The position numbers and the translations under genes are program-made. Source: Asterias amurensis (Eukaryota > Echinodermata > Asteroidea > Forcipulatida > Asteriidae). Taken from it: a stretch of DNA of 64,000 nt. The stretch lies in contig NC_092657.1 in the NCBI RefSeq assembly GCF_032118995.1, forward strand, positions 8,743,391 through 8,807,390. The letters run 5' to 3'. Shown one piece after another: positions 1-10,205 of the stretch (the stretch's first letter is position 1; each line of letters opens with the position of its first letter). Under the pieces are notes generated by a model, which ran no database searches, was not told where the DNA came from, and worked only from the letters and a program-made list of their open reading frames with translations.

Positions 1-2411
1 AATTATTTTAGGAACCAAATCATCTCGTTATTTTAAGTGGTAAGATGACTACGCTTGTATTTGGTGGAAAACGCGTAATTGTGACCAGTGTTTTGTGGTT
101 AGTCTTCAACCAAAATAAATAGTGTATTGACAACGTAATTGTCAGTTATTTTAGGAACCAAATCATCTCGTTATTTTAAGTGGTAAGATGACTACGTTTG
201 TATTTGGTGGAAAACGCGTAATTTTGACCAGTGTTTTGAGGTTAGTCTTCAACCACAATAAATAGTGTTTTGACAACGTTATTTTTAGTCATTTGAAAAA
301 ACTAACTTATCTCGTTATTTAAACCGGTAAGATGACCACGTATGTATTTGGTGGAAAACACGTAATATTGACCAGTGTTTTGTAGTTAGTCTTAATCCAA
401 AATAATTGGTGTTTTGACAACGTAATTGTCAGTTATTTTAGGAACTTAATTATCTCGTTATTTTAACTGGTGAGATGACTACGTTTGTATTTGGTGAAAA
501 ACACGTGATTTTGACCAGTGTTTTGTGGTTAGTCTTTAACCAAAATGAATAGTGTATTGACAACGTTATTTTCAGTCATTTGAAAAACTTAAATCATCTT
601 GTTATTTAAACCAGTAAGACGACTACGTTTGTATTTGGTGAAAAACACGTGATTTTGACCAGTGTTTTGTGGTTAGTCTTTAACCAAAATAATTGATGTT
701 TTGGCAACGTAATTGTCAGTTATTTTAAGAACCAAATCATCTCGTCATTTTAAGTGGTATAATGATTACGTTTGTATTTGGTGGAAAACGCGTAATTTTG
801 ACCAGTGTTTTGTGGTTAGTCTTCAACCAAAATAAATTGTGTTTTGACAACGTTATTTTCAGTCATTTGAAAAACTAACTTATCTCGTTATTTAAACCGG
901 TAAGATGACTACGTATGTATTTGGTGGAAAACACGTAATATTGACCAGTGTTTTGTGGTTAGTCTTAATCCGAAATAATTAGTGTTTTGACAACGTAATT
1001 GTCAGTTATTTTAGGAACTTAATTATCTCGTTATTTTAACTGGTGAGATGACTACGTTTGTATTTGGTGAAAAACACGTGATTTTGACCAGTGTTTTGTG
1101 GTTAGTCTTCAACCAAAATAAATAGTGTTCTGACAACGTTATTTTTAGTCATTTGAAAAAACTAAATTATCTCGTTATTTAAACCGGTAAGATGACTACG
1201 TTTGTATTTGGTGGAAAACACGTAATTTTTACCAGTGTTTTGTTGTTAGTCTTCAACCAAAATAAATAGTGTTCTGACAACGTTATTTTTAGTCATTTGA
1301 AAAAACTAAATTATCTCGTTATTTAAACCGGTAAGATGACTACGTTTGTATTTGGTGGAAAACACGTAATTTTGACCAGTGTTTTGTGGTTAGTCTTCAA
1401 CCAAAATAAATTGTGTTTTGACAACGTTATTTTCAGTCATTTGAAAAACTTAATCATCTCGTTATTTTAACTGGTGAGATGACTACGTTTGTATTTGGTC
1501 ACAAACACGTGATATTGACCAGTGTTGTTGTGGTTAGTCTTCACTCAAAGTAACTAGTGTTTGTACAACGTAATAGTCAGTTATTTGAGGAACCAAATCA
1601 TCTCGTAATTTTTACTGGTAAGATGACTACGTTTGTATTTGGTGAAAAACACGTAATTTTGACCAGTGTTTTGTGGTTAGTCTTCAACCAAAATAAATAG
1701 TGTTCAGACAACGTTATTTTTAGTCATTTGAAAAAACTAAATTATCTCGTTATTTAAACCGGTAAGATGACTACGTTTGTATTTGGTGGAAAACACGTAA
1801 TTTTTACCAGTGTTTTGTGGTTAGTCTTCAACCAAAATGAATAGTGTTCTGACAACGTTATTTTTAGTCATTTGAAAAAACTAAATTATCTCGTTATTTA
1901 AACCGGTAAGATGACTTCGTTTGTATTTGGTGGAAAACACGTAATTTTGACCAGTGTTTTGTGGTTAGTCTTCAACCAAAATAAATTGTGTTTTGACAAC
2001 GTTATTTTCAGTCATTTGAAAAACTTAATCATTTCGTTATTTTAACTGGTGAGATGACTACGTTTGTATTTGGTCACAAACACGTGATATTGACCAGTGT
2101 TGTTGTGGTTAGTCTTCACTCAAAGTAACTAGTGTTTGTACAACGTAATAGTCAGTTATTTGAGGAACCAAATCATCTCGTAATTTTTACTGGTAAGATG
2201 ACTACGTTTGTATTTGGTGAAAAACACGTAATTTTGACCAGTGTTTTGTGGTTAGTCTTTAACCAAAATAATTGGTGTGTATGAAAACGTAATAGTCAGT
2301 CATTTGAAAAACCAAATTATCTCGTTATTTAAACTGGTAAGATGACTACGTATGTTTTTGGTGAAAAACACGTTATATTTACCACTTTTTATTTAGTTAA
2401 TCTTCAACGGA
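1..2411. repeat. 143-bp satellite array with four-monomer higher-order period
   Basis: About 17 tandem copies of a roughly 143-bp monomer. The landmark GATGACTACGTTTGTATTTG recurs near 45, 188, 332, 474, 617, 762, 903, 1047, 1188, 1333, 1477, 1622, 1764, 1907, 2052, 2197 and 2340. Neighbouring monomers differ, while monomers four places apart are most alike (1477 with 2052 and 1622 with 2197 are virtually identical), giving a period of about 575 bp. The array is cut by the window edge on the left and decays into unique sequence at about 2411. No reading frame is maintained. Confidence 0.93.
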
Positions 2412-2738
2412 ATTCGCCGATGCTCTGACGACCAAATATTCACGCTTTGTCGGCACCAGTAATTTACAGTTTGAATTCACGTTAGTTGTTTAGGTGAAAA
2501 ATAGGAAATTTTTACCTTAAAATCACTTGTCAATCAAACGTTTGTAACTAACTTCGACTATTCACGTGATTAAGCGGTAATGTCGAAGGGGAAATATAAC
2601 GTAAAAATTAGGTGCCCAGAAATCCTTACAAAAATCACGTGTTTGCAAGGTGACGATTTGGTTCGAAATTATTCATACCTAATTTTCACGTAAAATTCAC
2701 CGACAAAACTGGTTACTTTTTGGTGTCTGTTTACTGGG
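2412..2738. other. Non-repetitive AT-rich spacer
   Basis: Sequence between the satellite and the duplicated block. No open frame, tRNA-like fold or repeat was seen. The junction with the duplicated block falls at about 2739. Confidence 0.5.
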
Positions 2739-2740
2739 AA

Positions 2741-3031
2741 GCATCATTAGAAAACGCAGATTGCAGTGGTTTGGTCGCCTCCAACGAATGGAAACAAATC
2801 GCATCACTAAACAACTCTACAAATGGTCACCAACCCATGGGAAACGCAGGCGAGGGTGCCCTAGGACATCATGGAAAAATGCAATCCAGAGGGACCTCTC
2901 CAGACTTGGCAGGGGGTGGTCTGTTGAGGACGCAGAAGTTGCAACTCAAGATCAGTCTATTTGGAAGCGTCTCACAAGTCATCATCGGTGCAGAAATGCA
3001 TGATGCTAACCGATGATGATGATGATGATAT
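2741..3031 (+). mobile_element. LINE 3' end with (GAT)n tail (RTE-like), copy 1
   Basis: The frame ending at 3003 encodes the basic C-terminal tail typical of many invertebrate endonuclease-reverse transcriptases (RLQWFGRLQRME, then GKRRRGCPRTSW and a terminal W-K-R-L segment). The stop is followed by a (GAT)n tract. Only the last 85 or so codons exist here. The sequence is cut on the left by the duplication boundary, whereas the copy at 22330 extends further. The clade is inferred from the tail motif only. Confidence 0.7.
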
Positions 3032-3512
3032 GCTGAAAGACTAATAAGACGTTGACGCAGTATTGATGTTTGAAAATACCTTTTAATTTAGCTCTGTTGG
3101 TGGAGGCCCTCATACTGTCCTCAACTTGAAAGTACAGGGGTTTAGATACACTCAAAATCAAAGTATAACCATAAAAGGATTTGTTTCTTACTTTATTAAT
3201 GGGACATTTGAGTAATCATACACTACCGGGATATGTTTGGAGGGATTAAGAAAGGGGGCTGTCTTATACAATATGAGTGTGGGTGATTGACCCATATTTG
3301 GACTTGGCTGTACCCTGTCCACTATCGGTCTCTCACTGCTTAAGAATGTGCAAGGTGGTCATATGGCCTCACCAACACACAGCTCCATTGTTTTATTCAA
3401 AACAATGAACTGCTTATAATTGTATAATACAACACAGTATTTAAGATTAATTTTTAATATTTTACTCGCTAATAGTACTGTGAAACTAAACATTTGTGTT
3501 GTTTTGTCATAG

Positions 3513-4591
3513 GAGATGTCGCAACCTGATCCTCAACCAGCTACTACATATCGGAGATCAGGCAGAAAACACCAGGTATGTTATCAAAAGACACAATCAT
3601 GTTTTTCTGTTATCCCCAATTGAGTTCATAATCACAGATATAGCAAAACACATTTGTTTGGATTTCCCTATCTCAGACTTGTCTTGCATTAAACTTCTGA
3701 AACCCATCTGCTCTTCTGTTAGGTGTGCTTCATGAGGGTCTATTTCAGAGGCGGACCATTTTCAAAGCTTCATACTTAAATCTTACCTGGAAGAAGCTAC
3801 TGATTTCACTAGATTCACATTCCCTGGTTGCACAAAATTATTTAGGACTCTGTGTCTGTGTACAGCACAGAAGAAAAGTCCTAATATTTAGGACTATCGT
3901 TTGCCCATTGTGAATTTTTTTTTTTTTTAAAGGAAATCCCAAGTGTATCAGATCGATGTGACGACTTGGCAGCTGACTCCGATGACCCAGACATACAACA
4001 GAGGGTAGGTTGAGAATAAGGTATGTTTATTTTTTAATTTTTTAAAGACATTGACCTACGCAGCCAACTTGTTTGTCTTGCCCACACCTGTACAAGTTAA
4101 GGGAGAATGCTGTGCAGTTACTTAGGATCACCCTCAGGGCAATACCAGCGTGACTGACATTACATTTTTTACTAATTTTTAATATCTAATCAGCTCTCAT
4201 GTCTAAACAATGACAGCTATCTAAACCATGTTTGGCATGGGGGATACTAGGACCTGAATACACAATACAGAATTGAAACTTTTAAATTTCATGTTCAGCT
4301 TTTCCGATTAGGGGGGTCATTAACTGCCAAGACTGACATTACAAAAAGCGACGCAACCAAAAAGTGTCGATATGTTTTTAAAATTTCACTTCAAGTTAAA
4401 AGTGCTACAGATCTAAATCCATATTAACATTATAGCTCATAGGGTAACCAAAACTGTCCCTCACAGTTATCAAATGATGCTTCAAATTTCCCACAAATTG
4501 AACATGAATTCTAATTTAGTGTGGGGTAATGTTTTTTTTTCATCCCCAGAATGACCATCTGGAAAATCTCCCCTTCTGCGGATTGTTAGTG
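3513..4591 (+). pseudogene. Displaced copies of three tail exons of the host gene
   Basis: Exon copies at 3513-3575, 3933-4004 and 4550-4591 keep AG acceptors and GT donors and match the gene's own exons at 23169-23231, 23591-23662 and 24208-24249. They encode EMSQPDPQPATTYRRSGRKH-type, EIPSVSDRCDDL-type and NDHLENLPFCGLLV peptides in phase 0. They lie upstream of the gene's first visible exon and are not flanked by matching partner exons, so they are probably not translated. They could act as decoy splice sites. Confidence 0.75.
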
Positions 4592-5171
4592 GTAAGTGTT
4601 TTGAATCATTAACCATTATTTAAATGATATCAACTGTGCTGTATGTGACTTTATCACAAAAAAAATTGTTCACAGTCTCAGTAAAGTCAACAAAGAACCA
4701 ATTTAATAGCATTATGCCATCCTCACATTTACATACAACTGCACTGTAAACATTTGAAATTTACTACCAGATAATCAGAATCAGACAAAGACAAGGTGCA
4801 CAGTTGGACAGTGATGTTGTATTTTATTTGGTTTTTAATGCCATTTGGAGAGTCATAATATTAAAATATATAGGATTAGAGGCATTGCATGGTGAGGTAT
4901 CAATGTATATTTGGTTTGCGGTAAAACCATGTGTGTATCTACTTGCCAGGTAGAGTTGTTCTTAGAGAACTGTCTTGCTTTATTCTACTGCCATGGAGTA
5001 GATAATCAGAGGTTCGGGAGACTTCTCAGTTCTGAAAAGAACTGACCTGTTTTTTTAACTTTTACCAGGGCAGATGGTATAGAAAATAGACTGGACTACT
5101 ACTTTAGCTTATAGGATCGTAATTAAATGTACTGCCACAGAGTCAGTTCTGAATTGGTGTCAACGTTTTGA

Positions 5172-5681
5172 CTAGCTTGCTCTAGTCATCGTCAGGAGAC
5201 TATTTTGTACCTCAGTTTACTACTGTTAGTTAACGCTTCTGATGTCGAACTGAATCCTGGTCTACGGACCCCGAAATACCCATGCCAAATTTGCAGCCGT
5301 GCTGTAACATGGAAGCAACGGGGGGTTGCTTGTGACGACTGCCAACAATGGTACCATGCTGACTGCATGCATATGTCCACTCCAGTCTACATGTCGCTCA
5401 ACAATGTCTCCTGGCACTGTGTAAACTGTGGCATGCCAAATTTTTCAACTAACCTGTTCGAGTCATTCGTTGTTGATACTGAGAACTCATTTTCCCATCT
5501 AGATAGTGATAGTAATGTTTCAGCCACCACCGATACTTCTGTCTGTAGCGAAAGTTTAAGTCCTGGACCTCCATTGTCGTGTTCATCACCAGTAAATAAA
5601 TCCCACACTCAAAGCAATAAGACTGGTAACAATATGAGAGTTTTAACTTCCAAAGTTCAAAGAACAAGCAGGAAGAAATAG
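5172..5681 (+). pseudogene. LINE polyprotein N-terminus: 2A-like motif and PHD finger (copy 1)
   Basis: The frame is open after a stop at 5169. No ATG precedes the conserved part, so the start is uncertain. A hydrophobic LLLLV stretch leads into DVELNPGL, a near-perfect 2A ribosome-skipping motif whose final proline codon reads CTA (Leu). A C4HC3 PHD-type zinc finger follows: CQIC, CDDCQQWYHADC, then WHCVNC. The frame is lost around 5645, where the endonuclease N-terminus (NFQSSKNKQEEIA) continues in another frame. PHD and endonuclease were therefore one polyprotein. Chromatin or RNA binding by the finger is inference. Confidence 0.8.
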
Positions 5682-8412
5682 CCAATTTGATTGATTCCGC
5701 TGATCCTACCATCATCATTGGTACTGAAACTTGGCTGAACAGCAGTATCCACAACACAGAAATATTCCCTTCAGCTTATGACGTCATTCGTAAGGACCGC
5801 AGTGACGGTTATGGTGGAGTTCTTCTTGCCATCAAAAAGGACTTTATCTACGACCATGTGGAAAATGATTCTAGTGCTGAATGTGTCTTTGCGAAGTTCA
5901 CCATGGCCAAAGACAAGACCCTCATTGTAGGCAGCATGTATCGACCAACCAACAATGATGTCCAGTATATGGAAACATTGTGTTCATGTGCTGAAAGAAT
6001 AGCACGCAAGTTCAAGAATGCAGTGCTGTGGTTTGCTGGAGATCTGAACCTACCTGATATCAATTGGGAGAGCTTGACAATTGATGGCAGACAATATCCT
6101 AAACAGTTGAATGAGCGATTCCTTGAATTTCTTCAAAACTGTGGCTTACAACAGATGGTCACCTTTCCAACTAGAGGTGAAAACACATTGGACTTGTTTC
6201 TCACTAACCGTCCTTCCTTGGTGAATAAGTGTACTCCCCTACCAGCAATTGGAGATCATGAAATTGTTTTCACTGATTTGGGTGTCACACCCCAAAGGTG
6301 CAAGCCAGTGAAGCGAAAAATTCATTTAAGGAAAAGAGCCAGTACGGAGAGCATGAAGGAGGAATGCTGCAAGTTCCAGAAAGAATTTGTTGATAAGTAC
6401 GATGTTACCAGTCCAATTTCCCAGATGTGGTTTGACATCAAGTCAGCATTGCTTACCATCCTGGATAACGGTGTTCCTTCTAAAATGTCATCAACAAGGT
6501 TCAATCAACCCTGGATCACAACCTCACTGCAACGTTTAACGCGACGTAAAAAGCGGATTTTTACCAAAGCCAGGAAGACCAAAAAGCCAAAGGATTTCCA
6601 GCGCTACCAACACTTAAAGAAGGCTTCAAGGTCTGCCTGTAAACATGCGTACAGTGAGTACCTCAACAACATCATCAGCCCTGAGTCGACAACTAACCCA
6701 AAACGATTCTGGGGTTTCATCAAAAGCAAAAAATGTGACAATTCTGGCGTCTCTCCACTAAAGGCAAGAAATGGAGTTACGTACTCGGACAGTTTGACAA
6801 AAGCAAATATACTGAATGAACAGTTCTCAGTTTTCAACAAGGACGAAGACAAGGCAACCATCAAAAACAAAGGCCCAAGTCCATTTCCCTCCATGGGTTC
6901 TTTTACTGTGTCATCCGAAGGAGTTAAAAAGTTACTTGATGGTCTTAACATCCATAAAGCAGCTGGTCCAGATGGTATACCATCCAGGGTATTGAAGGAG
7001 CTGTCAAAGGAACTTGCTCCAGTGCTTGCTTTATTCTTCCAAGCTTCTATCAATCAAGGTGTCTTACCGGAGGAATGGAAGGAAGCCAACGTCACCCCCA
7101 TCTTCAAAAAGGGAGAGAGGAATAAGCCAGAGAACTACAGACCTGTGTCACTGACTTCCATAACCTGTAAGATGCTGGAGCATGTGCTATGCAGCCAGAT
7201 CCTGAACCACTGCGACAGAAACCACATTCTCACCAATGCTCAGTTTGGATTTAGGAAACGGCGCTCATGTGAAACACAACTACTGTTGACCATCCAAGAT
7301 CTTGCTAGTTCCATTGATGCCAAAGGCCAAATAGATGTCATCCTATTAGATTTTTCAAAAGCCTTTGACAAGGTGCCGCATCAAAGGTTGCTACACAAGC
7401 TCAATTACTATGGAATTGATGGCAACATAAGTCAGTGGGTCAGCAATTTCCTAGAAAACCGCACTCAACAAGTCATCTTAGATGGAGCTACTTCAATCCC
7501 TGCACCAGTCCTATCTGGAGTGCCACAAGGAAGTGTTCTTGGACCATTGCTGTTCCTGCTGTTTATAAATGACCTTCCTGACTGTGTCTCACAGGGCACA
7601 ACAGCCAGATTATTTGCAGATGACTGTATCCTGTATCGTAACATCACGACAGAGGAGGATGCATCTATATTGCAGCAGGACTAGACCACCTTCAGCAATG
7701 GGAGAGTGACTGGAAAATGGAGTTCCACCCAAAGAAGTGCCAAGGTATCCATGTCACCAACAGAAGGAAGTTCATCAAGCAAACATACACAATTCACAAC
7801 CACACTCTGGAAGAAGTCGACTCTGCAAAATATCTTGGGGTGAACATTCACAAAACCCTAAGCTGGAATAATCACATCAACAGCATCACCAACAAAGCAA
7901 ATTCCATAAGGGCTTTTCTCAGCGCAACATACACCAGTGTCCCAGGAAAACAAAGGAGCTGTGCTACAAGACCCTAGTGCGCCCTATTGTAGAGTACTCC
8001 AGCATCATATGGGACCCCCAGACAGCTAGCTACACCCACAAGTTAGAAATGGTGCAGCGACGCTATACACGCTTTGTGCTTGGAGACTACCGAACAACTA
8101 GTGTAACTGCCATGATCAGCCAACTTCAGTGGACCACACTTCAAGAACGGCGTGCACAGGCCAAGGCAGTTTTGATGTATAAGATTGTGAACAACCTGGT
8201 AGACGTCCCACACACATTTCTAGCTCCATGCACCGTTTCTCTGAGGGGTCATTCTTACAAATACATGATACCATTCACCAGGACAGGGGTCTACACACAG
8301 TCATTTTTTCCCAATAGCATCTAGCATATGGAACAATCTCCCGGTAGACCTGATCAACTGTACAACTCTTGCTAGTTTTAAGCAGGGTGTACAGTCAGTC
8401 CAGCTCCGTTAG
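5648..8412 (+). pseudogene. LINE endonuclease-reverse transcriptase, frameshifted (copy 1)
   Basis: APE-type endonuclease motifs TETWL, GDLNLPDINW and GDHEIVFTD precede a reverse transcriptase with AAGPDGIPS, FDKVPHQRLL, GVPQGSVLGPLLF and the catalytic FADD box. The main frame is open from about 5648 to a stop at 7682-7684. The RT C-terminus continues in other frames from about 7690, from about 7920 and from about 8310 to a stop at 8410-8412. The breaks near 5645, 7681 and 7920 are also present in copy 2. Target-primed reverse transcription is the expected family activity; this copy should be inactive. Confidence 0.87.
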
Positions 8413-8554
8413 GTCAGCCTGGGCTGTTTTTTAGCCGCACGTTCACTGTTCACCCACCTGCACTGTATATGTCTACACCCTCGCATGCACACAACTACCA
8501 CAATACGCAACACACCAGATGGTGGACTGTACTTTCACGGAAGAAGAAGAAGAA

Positions 8555-9116
8555 AGTGACCGATCTCGAAAGGTCTCTGTTACGCATTGGTTTGTACAAA
8601 GCGCGCTGCAGGCAAAAATTAAATTTTCATTTTCGCAAAGTGACCCATCTGTTTAGGAATTAATTACGAATTAAAATAGTTTAAGGGATGAAAACACATT
8701 GATAGTTCTGTATGAATAAAGTATTCAGCTTTGTTTTCGTCATAAAATAATACAATAAAGTTGCTAAGCAGACTCCGAAAGAGCAGTTTGAAAAGTAGTG
8801 CAACTTCAATCGTGATTTTCTCTGAACACGTTATTTAAAACAGTGAACGAGTTAGGTCAGTTCGTGGTACGAACGACGAAATGACACAAACATTCCCTCT
8901 TGGAGTATTTTCCCATTATGGCAAGTTTTCACAGAGAGGTGATGTTATTGGAAACAGAGGAAGCAAAGTTTCCCCAACGTTTAAATTGAATGTGGAAAGA
9001 CTGCTGTCAGCTTGTCAATTTATTTCTAAATTTGTGTTATTCAAATTATTGGACCATGAGTTTTGCTCTTAAATTAACCATAGTCATGGTTTATTCCTTT
9101 GTTTTCATTCCTGTAG
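8555..9116. other. Spacer before the first visible host exon
   Basis: AT-rich sequence between the LINE tail and the splice acceptor TTTTCATTCCTGTAG ending at 9116. No promoter or gene was recognised. It is probably intronic, because the next exon begins in mid-domain. Confidence 0.5.
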
Positions 9117-10205
9117 TGGTTGAGGATGTTTTAAGAAAGAGTCATCATAAGCTCGGTCGCAATGAACTGCGGGTTGAACCATATCATGACTTCCTGGGAA
9201 GACTGAGCCCATTTGATGCCCCAACTCCACACATCCCTAAACCAGTGTCGGTAGAGGTACAGGAATCTATTATGGAATTCCTATATGGGAAAGGTGCGAA
9301 TACTAAGAAGAAGTTGCTGAAAGACTTGGCCAAGGTGAAAGCTAATTTGCTGTGGCCGGATGGTTCTCAGAAGTCTCAAGCTAAACTAGAACCAGTAATT
9401 GACAAATCCCAGCACCAATCATGGTTGAACTGGGAAAAGGAAGCTGTCGATGTTCTGACCGACTTCATGAGAGCATGCAAATTAGCCAGAGTTCCAGTTC
9501 CGCAAACACTGTGGGAGGGTGCTGCTGATAAATTGCAGAACATTACTACAGCTTGCTCGATGGTCCCAGATGCTCAACGTCATGAAGTGCAACTGGTAGG
9601 AGAGCAACGAGATGTTGATGTCATTGAAGCAACAATCATTGACATCATCATGAAATTACAGAAGGAGGCTGACGATTCTCTGCCAGCAACAGAAGACATC
9701 AACTGGGATGCAGAGAAGCTGCAGCTGTTTACCTCGTGTGGAATTAAACAGGAGATTGAAAAGTTCTTTCCAGCTCTGAAGATCACAATTTTCAGCTCTC
9801 CTGGTAAAACCGGCATCACACTTGATGGAATAAGAACAACCGTCAAAGATGTGGAGCTAAAGATAAGGAGGATGATGGACAGTTTGGAAAAGACAGAGTT
9901 CAAAGCTGGGAGTATCAAAGTGCGATTTATTCAGCATGTTACGGACAAAATTCATGATGTTTTAGTGTCACGGAATGTTCATGCAGCTTGCAGTGGATCA
10001 GATGATGGGAAGATCACAATACACGGTGCTACTACCAGAGATGTCAGGGAGGCTAAAGCATACATCCAAAATGAAATAGATGAAGATACCATTGAAATCA
10101 AAGGACAGTCTGCTTTAGCTGTCTTACAAGGCCACGATGGGAAGAGACTTTTGGATTCGATCAACAATCAAAAGTTCGTCATGGCAGGCATCAGCCATGA
10201 GCCAG
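9117..10205 (+). CDS. Exon e1: RRM end and KH-like repeats of PARP14 type
   Basis: This 1089-bp exon opens after a strong acceptor and ends at a GT donor in GAGCCAG/gtattt. Its first residues (VLRKSHHKLGRNELRVEPYH) look like the last strand of the RRM in PARP10/PARP14 proteins, so at least one upstream exon is missing. The remaining roughly 330 residues show alternating amphipathic helices and strands with motifs such as WPDGSQKSQAKLEP and HEVQLVGEQRDVDVIEATI. These resemble the degenerate KH-like repeats of PARP14. There is no GXXG loop consensus. Nucleic-acid binding is a family-based inference. Confidence 0.72.

Larger units (their letters stand above)
2739..8554 (+). repeat. Duplicated 5.8-kb block, copy 1 (partner at 22395-28215)
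   Basis: From the sequence around GCATCATTAG at 2741 to the GAA tail at 8554, this block matches 22395-28215 with scattered substitutions and a few short indels. The coordinate offset is 19656-19658. The LINE reading frame differs at only four of 665 residues. The block contains the 3' end of an RTE-like LINE, three exon copies of the host gene with their introns, and a CR1-like LINE. The partner lies in the natural gene context, so this copy is the derivative. Its right edge coincides with the LINE's 3' tail. Confidence 0.9.
4920..8554 (+). mobile_element. CR1-like non-LTR retrotransposon, copy 1
   Basis: The element starts near a 5' UTR block around 4950-5190 and ends in (GAA)n at 8540-8554. 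It carries one long polyprotein region (2A-like peptide, PHD finger, APE-type endonuclease, reverse transcriptase, C-terminal domain) interrupted by at least three frame breaks. The 5' limit is approximate because the host intron abuts without a visible target duplication. CR1/jockey-group affinity is inferred from the domain order; the precise clade is unresolved. Confidence 0.82.

Noticed and set aside
1..2411. CRISPR array
   Set aside because: Units are contiguous 143-bp satellites without unique spacers, in eukaryotic sequence.
2700..8600. Target-site duplication around copy 1 of the duplicated block
   Set aside because: GTGTCTGTTTAC on the left and GGTCTCTGTTAC on the right look alike but are neither exact nor adjacent to the ends.
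8990..9116. In-frame upstream ATGs as the real start of the PARP14-like gene
   Set aside because: The sequence between the ATGs and 9117 is hydrophobic intron-like translation, and a strong splice acceptor sits where RRM homology begins.
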